A stretch of DNA of 64,000 nt from Pyropia yezoensis (GCA_009829735.1 CM020619.1:23585554-23649553); one strand, 5' to 3'. Counted from the first letter of the stretch, positions 1 through 11,054 are shown. Numbers and translations: made by a program. Notes: generated by a model from the letters alone, not told the origin.

Positions 1-44
1 AGTTGCCTTTGACGCAAGCTGGGGTTGTCAACCCCGTGATGCAG

Positions 45-112
45 CCATCTCGAACCCCGAACTTCACGACCGCGAGTCGTGCGCGGTGCAACTGAGCCAC
101 TGAGACTCCCAA
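45..112 (-). other. tRNA-like sequence (decayed tRNA or SINE head)
   Basis: Read on the minus strand, positions 99-88 match a pol III A box (TGGCTCAGTTGC) and 56-48 match a B-box core (GGTTCGAGA). Between them lies an anticodon-arm-like hairpin with perfect CACGA/TCGTG arms and a 7-base loop starting C-T. The T stem and acceptor stem do not pair, so it is not a working tRNA. It may be a tRNA relic or the head of a tRNA-derived SINE. Confidence 0.3.
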
Positions 113-2479
113 GCACTAGCGGGTACGTACGCAGTATAATAGCCCAATTGCGTTTTGCTTTGGGATTGCTCATGTAAGTACTTGACCTGTGCCCTTTGTG
201 CGATCTCCCTGTTGCTCTGTTCGTGACCACGCAATGGGTGATGCCCCATGAGGCAGGCGGCGGAGACCACGCATCTCCATATGACGGGCCCAGCCAATCG
301 CATCCCTCCGATCTCCCCACCGAGAGCGTGGAGGGGAACGGGAGGCCGTCGGACGCCCTCAGTGAGCTGCGCGATGCTGTCTGCCGGCAATTTGGGCCGC
401 GGCCGACACGCCGCCGCCGTTATCGCCTGCTGGCGTCCGAGAACCCGTCGGCCGTTCGCCGTCGTGACCGCACCATTCCCGTGAGCCCACCCGCATGTGC
501 CAGCTCCTCGCCGCCCCATTTCCGTCGACTCACCCACATCACGAGCCGTCCCCCACATCTTCCCAGCGCACACCCCCTCCCCTTAGTCTTCCACGCTCCC
601 GTTTGTTCTTTCCACCACGTTATGTCGGCATCCATCGCGGGTGGCGGCCACCAGGCACCGCGACGCGGATCAACGTCGTACAACGGTATGTTATCGAGCG
701 TCGTGCGGGGTGGGGCTTCGAGGACGAGGCATGCGCTCTTCATGGCGTGCAGCGTGTCAGATGAGTTTTCGAGATGACGGACCACATCCTGACATGCGTC
801 AACGTGGGCTTTTTTTTTTTGTCGTTGTTTCGATAGTTTTTGGGTGTGTCATTCATAAATGCATGTGGTCTTGTTTCTTTTTTAACCATTGGCAGCCGGT
901 GCGCCCCATACGCCGCCCCCACCACCCAGTCGTCGAGCGGTCAGGGCGACGCCGGCCGGTCGGTTGGCTGCGCTCCCGCCTTCCCCGGCGCCACCACCTC
1001 CGCCGCCCCCCCCACCAAGTCGCGCCGCACTCAGGGCGACGCCGGACGGTCGGACGGTTGGGCTTCCGCCCACCCCGGCACGACCTCCACCGCCGCCGCC
1101 CCCACCGCGTCGTCAGACGCTCGGGGACACGCGCGCCGGTCGGTCGGCCGGGCCCGCTGGAGCCCTGGAGGGGCCGCAACAGCCACCCCCGCCACCAAGT
1201 CGGCGACCGCTCGGGGTGGTGCAGCCCGGTGGGTCAGCTGGGCCCCGCATTCCCCGACACGTATTCTGCCGGGGCGGAGCGGTGGGTCGAGCGCGGGTGC
1301 GGCGCCGAACTTCGTGGCGCCGGAGCTGGTGGCGCCGCCCCGGCCTGCTGGTGGAGACGCCCATGTCGTGCCGCACAGGGGCGGCAGGCGATGCCGGACG
1401 ATTGGGCGGGGGGGCTACTTCTGGGCTGGCGGCGTGCGGTCGGTTCCGGCACCAGGGCCAGTCATGCAAAAGATTCGAATTGCTCGAGACAGTCACCTCG
1501 GGTACCATCCCGGTAACAGACTGCGTCTTCTGCAGGCAGCGCGTCGTGCGGCTAAGCACCTGACACGTGGGGTGTCATTCACGCGGCAGACTAACGCCAG
1601 GATGGCACGTGCCATCGCGGCGCTGGAGGAGGAGCAGCCTGCGCTGCAGAGGTGCATCGGGTGTTGGGGGGCCTGTTCTCTTCTGTCCTCTCACTTGCGG
1701 AACGTGTCTGGGGATGTGATTGACGGGGGGGGAGGCGGGGAGGGTTCTCGTGACGTGCATGACTTGGGCGTGGGTAACGTCCGCCTTGTGCCCGTGCTGC
1801 TGCCCAGCGGGGGGGGGAGTTCTTCGTCGTTGGTGGAGAGGGTCGAAGGTGAGTTAGCGCGGCGTTTGTCACCGGGGGGGGGTCGTGAGCCGGGTGTGCA
1901 GGGGCAAGGGGTTGCGCTGGTTTCAGGGGGGCGGGAGGGGGAGGCCGGGACTGGCAGCGCAGGCGTCCGGGGACTGCCAGAGGGGGGAACTCGGACGCGA
2001 CGTGCGCCGATGGTGCAGGGACGTCTGTCGTCACGAGGCTCGGACGCGGTTGTCAGCCGGCAAGCCAACTTCTTGAATGCGATATAGCAACTTTACCAAT
2101 TATTGAGCTGCTTCCAAATCGAACTGGGAACTATAACTCTCATTGCACATCAGCGTAATGTGCGGATAATGTAACGTAAGAACGCGTTTTACACATCATC
2201 ACGTGTGATGTTACTGCCCACGCAAAAGCTGTACCATGGTCAACTATCACTCGCTATTTATACGATAACAACCATATGCATAATCTTGATTGTGTAGAGA
2301 CAACACTTATGTAGATCATTCTTGTCATAATCCGACCGCGTGGTAGTTTTGCTGACCAATATTGACTATACATGTCTGTGGCATGCTGTTGTTACAACCG
2401 TCAGTGGACCTCCAAGTCTCCCCGTGAGAGCGTCTCACAGCCAACCAGAGTCTCATCTGATCGCGGTTTCTCCAGGAGG
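113..2479. other. Region without a supported gene
   Basis: Open frames here are short or made of Pro/Ser/Arg low-complexity sequence, and I recognise no family. A degenerate tandem repeat lies at about 905-1265. The stretch from about 2080 to 2400 is AT-richer than its surroundings and looks intergenic. Confidence 0.5.
905..1265. repeat. Degenerate ~93-bp tandem repeat, about 4 units
   Basis: Units begin with a C-rich CCACCAAGTCG-like block, continue with a CAGGGCGACGCCGG-like block and end with a CCCCGGCACGACCTCC-like block. Four diverged copies can be aligned by eye. The period is divisible by three, which keeps several frames open without implying coding. Confidence 0.5.
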
Positions 2480-2674
2480 AAAGCGCGATATCGCGGAAGC
2501 AAGAACGCGAAATCGCGCTTTCTGACCCCTCCACAGCACCATTCCAGCAGGCCAGAGCCCCCGTGAACCTGCCAAGAGCACACCGAGAAGTGGGTGGGAA
2601 GTGCGTCTCTGCTAGTTTTGGGTGTGTCTTGGGGGTGGCCACCAGCCGTCCTGCTTTCCGCAATATCGCGCTTT
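2480..2674. repeat. Inverted-repeat hairpin with a third arm copy
   Basis: Arms at 2480-2495 (AAAGCGCGATATCGCG) and 2506-2521 (CGCGAAATCGCGCTTT) pair at 15 of 16 positions around a 10-base loop. A third, inverted copy lies at 2655-2674 with one mismatch to the extended 20-base arm. This may be a small non-autonomous element or a cruciform-forming site. Confidence 0.5.
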
Positions 2675-4335
2675 TTGTTCCCGTAGGGCGGCCGTGGCCG
2701 CGGCCGCGGCGGGTGAAGACAGACACGCAACCCGCGGGCGCCCGCACGCGCCGTGACATCGTCTGCGGTCGCTGGAGGCGTGGCGGCTCCCTCCACCGGC
2801 CAACCCGTGTCCGTCGACGTTTGCGGCGGGGGGTGGCGCGGGCGTCCCAACCCCTCACCGGCGGGGCGGGTGGGCCCCCCGTCCTGCCGCCACTACTCCC
2901 CCCGGGTGGGCGACAGCCACCACGCGGCAACGGTCGCCGCCGGTCCGAGTTGCCACAGCAGCCGCCGTCCCGTCGCGACTGCCGCTAATTACCAAAGCCA
3001 CCGTCACCACCACGCCTTCGGGGCGGCGGAGGCGTGGAATGAAGCAAGAGACGAAGAGAAGAGTCAGAGCCCGTCGCGGCCAAGGACCCAAGTCAAGGGT
3101 CCCAGTCTATTGTCATTGCCTGGATCATGTCATTCTGCCATGCCGCCCCGCCTCACATGCGTACCGCAGAAGGCCCAACCACCGAGTTGCGCCACGCCCT
3201 ACCGTTGTACCCCCCTCTCCTCCTCCACGCTTCTCTTGCCACAGACACGTCAAATTCCGCTGCGGCGCCTCTAAAACGGCGCTTTGCCGGGCCTCCTCGC
3301 CGGCATGGACAGCGCAAGCACCAGCCGGCTGCACGCCCACGAGCATCAGGGAGAGCTGGCCAAACTCCCGATCGAGTGGTAGGCACAGTGGCTCTCCGGG
3401 AGCGCCAGGCGGCGGCCGTTGCGAATCGCGTTGCTGCCGCTCCCGCTGCCGCCGCGGCAACATCACCTCCTCCCCCACAGCCCACGTCAACGCCATCCCA
3501 GATGTGCTCACTTTGCGAGTGCATACCAGGCGCTGACTGGGGGTGTGGGGGGGGGGGGGGTGGACGCGCGTCGGCGTGCACCTTCCCCGCCTTTGGTCGC
3601 TACGCGGCACGCGCGGCAACAGCAGCGGAAGCGGCAGCCGCGGCGGCCGTCGCGTCGGCCGGCGGTGCGCGCCAACCGCCGCCGCCCCCTGCCGCGGTGC
3701 CGGCGGATGCGCGTGCGCGCGCGCCCCCCCCCCCCCCCCCCACCCCCACCGCCGTTCACGCGAACGCGGGGTTGGTGGGGGCCACCCCGTGCGGCCGCGC
3801 TGTGCTGCCGCGCGCCTCCTGTGGGGCTGTGGGTGACCGCAGGGGGCCGACAGGGCGCAAGCCGCCGCCGGCATGGCCCCCCTGCCACCGCCCCCCCCCC
3901 CCTCCGCTTCGACGCCAACACCTGCGCCCACCCTTCCGCACCAGACGCCCCGCCCGACCTCCATCAATCCCTCTTTGCCCCTCCCGATCCCCGCCACGGC
4001 TCTCCCCTCCCCCCCACCCCCCCCGCCTTCCGCGCTCCCCCCCCTGGAGGGGTTGGAAGTGCAACGTGTTGTTCTCCCCCCGAACCCGCCTCCCTTCCAC
4101 CACTACATCGCGCGGCTATGGACGACAGCGACGGCGGCGGCTGGCGCAGCGGCAGCGGCAGCGGCAGCGGCGGCGGCGGAGACGGCGGCGGCGGCGCTCG
4201 GGGAGGGGGCGCCAGCGGCTGCTGCAGCGCGTGGGAAAGGGGCGGCGATGGCCATCGCGCTGGTGGCCGCTGCCACCGTCACCAGCGCCCAGCAGCCGCC
4301 ACCGTGTCGGCGACGGTCGATGCGGCATCCTTCAT
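2675..4335. other. GC-rich low-complexity region, no supported gene
   Basis: Long open frames on both strands here translate to Pro/Arg/Ala/Gly-rich sequence with no recognisable domain. CGG/GCC and C-run tracts explain the absence of stop codons. Poly-G and poly-C runs lie near 3544-3562 and 3722-3742. Confidence 0.5.
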
Positions 4336-4506
4336 TTAGGCGGCCGCCACCTTGGCCGTCTCCGCGGCGGCCTGCTTCCCCTTGACGTCCTTGATAGCCG
4401 CCCGGATGGCGTCCTCGGCAATCGTCGAGCAGTGGAGCTTCATCAGTGGCAGCCGCAGCTGCTTGGCAATGTCCCGGATCTTGATGCCCCCCGCCTCGGC
4501 GAGGCC
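4336..4506 (-). pseudogene. C-terminal fragment of iron-sulfur scaffold protein ISCU/IscU
   Basis: About 56 codons match the end of ISCU/IscU, the scaffold on which Fe-S clusters are assembled in mitochondria and bacteria. The motif IRDIAKQLRLP is followed by KLHCS, which carries the third conserved cluster-ligand Cys. Then come an AEDAIRAAIKD helix and a Lys/Ala-rich tail ending in TAA. The usual LPPVKLHCS is here LPLMKLHCS. Everything upstream is missing: the two N-terminal Cys motifs are not found, and homology stops where the palindromic repeat at 4514-4613 begins. It could be a last exon, but I see no partner exon within several kb, so a truncated copy is more likely. Confidence 0.7.
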
Positions 4507-4513
4507 CTTCGCA

Positions 4514-4613
4514 AGGCAGCGCGCTGCCCTGCCCAATATGGCGCCCCACGGGCGCTCCCATTGGGCAGGGCAGCGCGCTGCCCTGCCCAATACCACGCCC
4601 CGCGGGCGCTCCC
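4514..4613. repeat. Tandem copies of a palindromic element
   Basis: A perfect 32-bp palindrome occupies 4560-4591 (half-site ATTGGGCAGGGCAGCG). A partial copy lies at 4514-4536. Each copy is followed by a related spacer of the type AATACCACGCCCCGCGGGCG. The same 32-bp palindrome occurs at 13586-13617. The left copy directly abuts the ISCU fragment, so the repeat marks a breakpoint. Confidence 0.75.
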
Positions 4614-5219
4614 ATCGTCACCAGTCGCTTTTTTCCGCTCAGCCCCCGTGTCAACACCCTTGATACGGTTTTCCCGTGTCAGGCGTGGGCGATGAGATGG
4701 GCCTTGATGCATATCAGATTTCGCTCATCCTTGAACCCGTGAGCGAGGTGCTTCAGTCTCGAGTGGGATCTGCGCAACGCACTCTAATTGGGCCAAGCGG
4801 GACTGACCGTGGATCGCGAGAGAGGGGCCCCTTGACCCTCGCACGCCGCGACTCGACTCGCTGCCCTTCTCGTGAACGGCTCCTCTGGGCGACCCTCCTC
4901 GCCAACACCCCGCTCCACTCCCCACCCCCCCGCGCCCCCTCTCCATCGCAGAACGTTTCTGCCGCCCCCCTTAAAGCACCTCGGCCTTGTGGCGACCACC
5001 CAACGCCTGGCCTCGAAGAACCTGCTACGGTTGCGGCCGCCCTCCTGCTGAGGGGCGCCGCCGTCGGAGCAAGTATGGAGAGTGCTTTTTGACAGAATTC
5101 ACGGCGCAAGGCCTTTCCGGGGTGTTCCTGCAAGCTTTCACCAAGAAGAGGGTTGCTTGAGGGGAGATGAGGTGATCGAAAAGGAAAGAGCAACCGGCGA
5201 CTATCTCATCAGAGCAGGC
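4614..5219. other. Intergenic region, nothing recognised
   Basis: No conserved coding sequence is visible. This is the downstream flank of the minus-strand transposase; I could not find a terminal inverted repeat in it. Confidence 0.4.
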
Positions 5220-6876
5220 TCACTGCACTATGCCCTGCACTTGCCGACGCGCCGCACACCTACACCCCAACGGCCGTTTCCTACAACGGCGCACGCCCGC
5301 AGAAGGAAAAAAAGCGTTGAGCAGAAATCGTTGCTCGCTAAGAGCGGCACCCTCATGTCCCAGCTCTCCCGGCGTGGCGCCCACACCCCTACGGAGGATG
5401 AGGTCCGCAAAGTGGGGCACAACGTGCACAACGCGGAGGAGGTTCTCGACTGGCACCTTGGCCAACCGCACTTGGCGACAGCCGGTCTCCGAGTCTCCCT
5501 GCACCTCCCAGCGCAGCGGAGTGCACCCACGCGAGGAGAGCGGTCCCTCCTCGCCTTCTACTGGGATCAGCTGGGCCACCACCGCAAAGTCACAGTCCTC
5601 TTGTCGTATCAGGAGGAGAACCCGTCCAAAGTGCTCCGGCGCAGAGGGCAGAGAGTCAACGCTTCGGTATGCGACGTGGTCGTGCCACGGCGCCCCGCGG
5701 TAGTTGGGCGACGCCCGCACAAGGTACCGCTCATCACAGCGGCCGGGCGTGCGGGCAGTGAAGTGCAAATGCGAAGGGACGCGGACTTCGTCGCCGCTGT
5801 CTAACCTCAGCAGGGGGCCAGTGTCCCCCAAGCCAGGCTGCGCCGCCAAGTCAGCCACAGCAGCTGCGGAAAGAGGGGCACCCACCGGTCCGAGCTGACG
5901 GTCGGCGGCAGCAGCTGGGTTGAGCTCTGCGCCCTCAGAGGCGGCTGCAGCACCGCCGCGCCCGTAGACGGCAGGAGAAGGCACGACAACCGCGCCAGTG
6001 CCGTCGTCCGTATCTTCCTCCACACTCTCTCCGTCGGCGTCATAGCCGTCCGCGTTCGATGCGGCAGTAGCAGCGCCTGAAGCCTGCCCAGCGCGCACAG
6101 CCTTGTTGCGCCGACTGATGACGCGCAAGCCGCTGGCGTGGCGGACAAGCTGGCGCATGTAGCCACTGCTGCTCTTGTTAGTCCTGGGGTAGTACCTCTT
6201 GTCCTCCTTGTGCTCCTGCTCGTTGGTGCTGGTGTCGCCGTTGAGGATGTTCCCATGCAGACGCACAGCGTCAAGGAGGTGGCACAACAGCTTATGTACC
6301 TTGGTGGTGTGGAGAGGCCCCAGGATCGGGGTCACGTAGCGCAAGACGAATGTTTGAGCCTGCGTGGCAAGCTCCTCCTCCTCACGCATCGTCATCGGTG
6401 TGACAGTAGCGACGCCCAGCTTCCGCGTGATACGCCCGACGAGCAATGCGTACTCTGCGAACATAGCAGTGATGGCCGCATGTGGAGGGGTGTCAGGGAA
6501 GGCTTCCCGATAGGCAGCCCAGTCCAAGCGTGCGTGAGACTGCGCCGCTTTCTTGTCCTCCTTATCGGCCCCGACTTTGGCGGCAGCACGCCCAGGCTCA
6601 TCGTTTTCTGCACTTGGCGTGTCGTCCCCGCCACCGTCTTCCCCAAGAATATTTTGAAGGAAAGACTGCGCCTGGCCGCCGGAAGTGCCAGAGTCACCCG
6701 CGTCCGCATCGGTTGAGTCGGGGACCTCCACGTCCGACGCCGTGTCAGCTACCTTCCCCTGCTTGGGTTTACCGCGGTCAAACAGGCCGTCGAACAGGAA
6801 AGGGAGGACCCAAACTCCCAGTCGCTGCTCACGGCCTGTAATGGTCGATTGCTTGTCTTTGCTGGACAGTATGTAC
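5220..6876 (-). CDS. Transposase block 5: C-terminal domain
   Basis: It starts after a CTACAG acceptor with YILSSKDKQSTITGREQRLG. An acidic linker and a DWAAYREAFPDTPPHA segment follow. Next is a conserved block, VHKLLCHLLDAVRLHGNI then STNEQEHKEDKRYYPRTNK, resembling the DUF4218-like part of Tnp2 proteins. The last third (FGRVLLLIRQEDCDFAVVAQ, then LLRVVHVVPHFADL) matches the C-terminal beta-rich domain of the same families. The open frame runs to 5220 without a break, which makes this the best-preserved part of the transposon. Confidence 0.65.
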
Positions 6877-7076
6877 CTGTAGAAGATGGAGGATACAAAA
6901 AGAGAACGAAAGAACAGTGAAAAGTGAGAAGAGCAAGTGGTCAGCAGCGGCGTCCGCGCCTGTCGCAGAAGTGCAGGCCCACGCAGCAGCTCGGCCGGCA
7001 GTGCAGCAATGAGAGAGTCACTCAGTCGTATATAAACTTACGGTGATGTGCGAGACGCCCTGCATCGGCTACCCAC

Positions 7077-7204
7077 GTACGCCCGTTCCCCTCGGCGTAA
7101 GTAGCAATCAACGAGCCGCACAGGGGCACGTAGCCAGCACAAAGCGACGGGAAGATGTCGATCAATCGGTGCACCAGCAACCGGGTGACTCCCAAGTCAA
7201 GAAT
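7077..7204 (-). CDS. Transposase block 4
   Basis: A short exon between a TGTCAG acceptor (7205) and a GT donor at 7076-7075. It encodes ILDLGVTRLLVHRLIDIFPS and a Cys-containing tail. Both neighbouring introns are short (144 and 200 bp), and joining the blocks preserves the frame on both sides. Confidence 0.55.
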
Positions 7205-7348
7205 CTGACAGGATGCAAGCGTAAGGTACAGACCAGGTGTGGAAGGCCAGTCAGCAATCATATCTAGGAGCAACAGAGCGACACAGCAAGGGGAGAAGCG
7301 AGCACGGGAAAGAACAAAACGATCAAAACGATCATGCGCCCAACTTAC

Positions 7349-7932
7349 ATGTAGGACGTCAAAGCCGATGATCTTGTACAGCAGGAACGGCGCCGTGGTC
7401 AAGCCCGCCATGGCAGCCAACGCCGGCAGGTAGCTGTTCATACTGACAGCCTTCTCCATTTGCAGGCGGCGCTGCCTTTCTCGGCCTTGCTGCAGCAGAC
7501 CAAATGCTTGTAGCTGCTTGTGCAACGTGTTGAGTAATGTCCGCTGCTTAAAGGTGAGCGCCGCGGGAGACGCCATGGACGCCTGGGGGGCCATGCAAGC
7601 GGAGCACGGGTGGGCGCACTGGCCTGGCTTAAGACAGGGGATGGCTCTTTCCTCCGGCTGGTCGCACAGGTACATCAGCACACGTGGGAAGCCGAGCAGC
7701 TCCCGTCCATCGGCGTCCACGAACTGTACGCCAGTGTGACTGGCTTCGACGAGATCCCGCAGTGCGAGGAAGAGAACGCGTTGCATCACCGCAATACGAA
7801 GACAGCGCGACCGCTCCGCACCCCCCTTCCCTTTCTTTGTGGCTACGGAGGGCACGTAAGCCACAGTTATCCACTCGTACTCGTCCGTCTCCACGTTGAC
7901 AACGCGGATACGCACAGGATACAGCTTGTGCG
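7349..7932 (-). CDS. Transposase block 3: catalytic-region core
   Basis: It follows a CTTCAG acceptor at 7933. It begins HKLYPVRIRVVNVETDEY and contains the hallmark CDQPEERAIPCLKPGQC followed by a second Cys pair (HPCSAC), typical of Plavaka/CACTA transposases. A helical stretch and a conserved LLYKIIGFDVLH end the block. It stops at a good GTAAGT donor at 7348. Confidence 0.65.
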
Positions 7933-8129
7933 CTGAAGGGGCAGACAAGAGAAGGACAGGACAGACGCACAACAAACAGAAAAAAGCAGATAGCCCATTA
8001 TCATCCGCGTGAAGTCGACCATGGTCACAGCCAAAAGGACCAGCAGTTCACTTATACACTAGACCATCCACGGCGCGCTCCGACTCAAGCCCTCTCCACG
8101 TCATGTGATGTGACAGCACAGCAACGTAC

Positions 8130-8600
8130 CGCCAGACCACGAAAGGACAACACTGTCGCTGTAGACGTAGATAGCAATAATAAAAGCCTCTGATCCATAA
8201 GAGGCCACCACCTCTGCCTCGCAGGCGCGGAAGGCGTCGCCGTCCAACGTGTCTTCGCGCAAGTCGGTGTGTTGAGCCGGCATCCCGTCGCCACTCCACA
8301 GGCGCAACTTCTTGCCCGACCTCAACCTCTTGAGCGCCTCCCGCAGGGAGCTCCGGAAGAACGCCTCGAAGGTAACACCCGACTCCTCGATAGCGCAAGC
8401 CATCCACCCTTCATCGATGACCGCCTTGTCAATATCGTCCGCAATGGCCTGACGAAAATAAGTGCAGACTTGAACGATTGACGCAGCGGCACACTTGTAT
8501 CGTCGTCGTCTGCCGCCTCAGGTGCCGTCCGCTCCCACAAACGAAGGAACACGTACAACTTCGTCCGCAGCTCATTCGACAGGTTGGCGTCGCACACAAA
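8130..8600 (-). pseudogene. Transposase block 2, frameshifted
   Basis: Coding from 8600 starts with a helical segment (SNELRTKLYVFLRLWERT) and loses frame after a run of Asp codons near 8500-8515. It resumes one base out of phase as YFRQAIADDIDKAVIDEGW and continues to IYVYSDSVVLSWSGG. The last motif resembles the conserved segment before the catalytic region in Plavaka-type transposases. The block ends at a GTACGT splice donor (8129). Confidence 0.55.
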
Positions 8601-9221
8601 CTATTGTAGGGCACGCAGGCGCTCGCTGTTGAACTGCCCAGGCCGTGCCCGCTTGCGCGCGCGGACAAGCGGCACAGCCCGCTCCGTGTCCATAAACTTC
8701 TCAAAGAACAAGCGAACCCGACTCACCAGTGCTAGGGCATCGTCGTCTGGCTCCACAGCAGTGGCTGGCTGCGCGTCAACAGCTCGCGCACCACCGCCAC
8801 GCGGTCGAACCGCTGGTGGGGTGGGGCAAGCATCCACAATTTCCAAAGCCAGGGCGAGGAGGGCGTCTGTGTCTGCGTCGCCGGTCGTTTCGGCAGGGGC
8901 ATTGCTGAGCCGATCGCCGCTCTCGTCACCACCACCTTCGCCACTGCCTCGTCGACGGCCGGACAGCGTCGCGCCACCGCCAGCCCTGCTTCCAGAGGTC
9001 CCTCTGAGATCTGCCCCGGGCGGGGAGGCACCACCGGCAGCAGCATCAACAGGTAGAGCGGAGCTTCCGGGCCCACTTCCATCAGGGGGTCGCGACGGCC
9101 ACCGTGAAAACTTCGTCCTGTTGTGCGTCCGCAGATGGTAGGAAAGGTTGCCGCGGTTGGGGAGAACGCGACGACAAATCATGCATTGTAGCTCGTTGCG
9201 AGTGGGGGGGACATCGGACAT
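8601..9221 (-). CDS. Transposase block 1: C2H2 zinc finger N-terminus
   Basis: The start ATG at 9221 is chosen because the zinc finger follows within 12 residues and the sequence upstream is not protein-like. The finger has the form C-x2-C-x12-H-x3-H (CMICRRVLPNRGNLSYHLRTH region) and probably binds the element's own DNA ends. A Ser/Gly/Asp-rich linker follows, then a charged helical segment. The block ends at an in-frame TAG (8601-8603). Translation beyond that stop continues the same protein (FVCDANLSNELRTK), so the stop is probably a nonsense change. Confidence 0.6.
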   Translation of the reverse strand: MSDVPPTRNELQCMICRRVLPNRGNLSYHLRTHNRTKFSRWPSRPPDGSGPGSSALPVDAAAGGASPPGADLRGTSGSRAGGGATLSGRRRGSGEGGGDESGDRLSNAPAETTGDADTDALLALALEIVDACPTPPAVRPRGGGARAVDAQPATAVEPDDDALALVSRVRLFFEKFMDTERAVPLVRARKRARPGQFNSERLRALQ

Positions 9222-11054
9222 GGTCGTGTGAGAGAGCGATCCACAGACTTTGGCGGTGCCGCCGGTGCCCCTCGCTTGCAAACCCCTCCAAGTGCTCGCC
9301 ACCAACCTCTTTCAAGCCAGCCAGGCGGCCCACGGAGCGTCACAACAGACACAACATGCAAGCTCCGGCCCGTACGGGTCTCCAACGGGCCACCTCTCCC
9401 AGCCCTGCCGATGTCCGGATAAATATATCTTCCCGGTGTCCTCCCAAAAATTCTCCTGGGCCTGGCGCAGTCAGAGATATTCGAAGCGCTACAAAGGGTC
9501 GAACATGTGTCAATGTACCCCAGAAAGGCGCAAGACACCTCTGCAAAGCGGAGCGTCAGGAAAAAACCCAAGCAATGCACCCCACGCATGCCGAGGCCCT
9601 TCCCGCAAGAGGCCCTGGGGCCACCATCCCGAGTATCGTTGCGTCGCAATCCCTCCACTCGCACATACATAAAACCAGCGCGAGCCATATCGCCGCGGCG
9701 GAGAGCCTCGCAGGTGCCAAGCAGCTGAACGGGTGGTTGGCGGCGCAGCAGCGCAGCGAGCAAACGAGCACCTGAGCGGGAGAGGACCCTGCAAGTTGTG
9801 CGGCGGCAGTGCAGCAAAGGCTGGCGTGGACATCCCCAGGCGTCGCCCGTGGCGACAAGGGGATTGTGCGTAGTGTCTCTCGGCTTGACAGGCCATGCTT
9901 CACGGCCGCGTGGGAGCGCGGCATGCGCGAGTGCGGCGCAACACTGTCGAGGTGTTGGGCGCGACACAGGCGAGATTGAATACAAGCGTATCTCGTGACG
10001 CGAAACGTCAATTCGTAACTTTTCTCCAAATACTTCGTTGAGCCGGTCGCCAAGTTGATCCCATTCCACGTAAAAGTTCACAGAACGAGACTGTTGTGTG
10101 GCCCCTGTTGGTGGGGCTCCCCACAATCGGGCCTGCTTTGAGGCTCCCAAGACCAGTTGAGCGGCACCTTGTGTGCAGGCAGGACAACTTCTTCCAACGC
10201 GCCGACCGGCGAATGACTTGTGTTGTAGTGTCAGCACGCTTGCGAGTATTGTTCCCAACAATCCGTATGTCCTCGCTTGGCTGCCTGAGCAATCCTGCCG
10301 AAACCGCAGCACCTCCTCGGGCTTTCCCTTCTCCCCCACTCCAGCACCCTCTCCGCGGCAGTGGTGTCCTCTTGATGTCTACGAATCGTGGCAGCAGATT
10401 TTCCGCGCTCTCGCGCAGCCATCTGCGGCGGACGCCTCCGGGCACGACGAGCGTAGATCCTCATTGTTGTCAGTGTGCCCCCCGGCTTCACACACGGGGA
10501 CCCTCCTTTCTCGTCCTCCCCTCGCCGTCGACCCTGGCAAGCATCCGTGCTGATTTTCGTCGCGCCTGTGCACTTCCCCGGGCTCGGGGAGCGTGCTCGC
10601 TCCGCCATGGAGCCGCACGGTCAACCACTGGCTCTCCTGTCTTCGGCATCTCCCCCTGGGATTGCCTTCGCTTCGAGTGTCTCGGAGGAAGGAGGGCACC
10701 GTGGGGTGCCGTGTGCGATGGAGTGGCTTGGGTGAGTGAGTGCTTCGAGCATGGCGAGATATGTCTGCGACCCAAGTGGGCTGAGGTGTGTGTGCGTCGA
10801 GAGCCGCTCTGGCTCGGGGGGTTACCTCTCTCTGGGCGGGGATGTGGTCTCCGAGCCGAGCGCGGTGCATGTCGGGGGGTATAAGACTGTTGCCTCGGTA
10901 TCCGCAGCTGTCTGACTCCATCGCTCATTACCCTCGTCGCCTGCTTCTCCACCTCTCTCGTATCTTCTGGTGCTCCCGACCACTGCATCGATCCCGCCTT
11001 CCACCCTATCCCCTCCTTTGCATGCATTTGACCCGTTAAAGAACCTTCGAGACG
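9222..11054. other. Intergenic region, no supported gene
   Basis: It separates the minus-strand transposase from the plus-strand gene at 11055. Frames of several hundred codons exist, but they read as Arg/Cys/Ser-rich sequence with no domain and overlap each other. Promoters for both neighbours should lie here; I see no convincing TATA box. Confidence 0.45.

Larger units (their letters stand above)
5220..9221 (-). mobile_element. Plavaka/CACTA-like DNA transposon, decayed transposase gene
   Basis: Five coding blocks on the minus strand form one transposase of about 1,100 residues. It has an N-terminal C2H2 finger, a middle region ending in a CDQPEER...CAHPCSAC block, and a C-terminal region with a VHKLLCHLLDAVRLHGNI block. 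This order matches Plavaka/Tnp2-type (CACTA superfamily) transposases as known from fungi. Three introns with GT-AG ends fit the frames: 7933-8129, 7205-7348 and 6877-7076. An in-frame TAG and a 1-base frameshift in the second block show decay. Terminal inverted repeats were not found, so the element ends are unknown. Confidence 0.7.

Noticed and set aside
3127..4695. 522-codon plus-strand frame
   Set aside because: Pro/Arg low-complexity sequence with no conserved domain. Its 3' end overlaps the ISCU fragment on the other strand and the palindromic repeat.
9179..10339. 386-codon minus-strand frame upstream of the transposase
   Set aside because: Arg/Cys-rich without a domain, overlaps the transposase start in another frame, and competes with equally long plus-strand frames.
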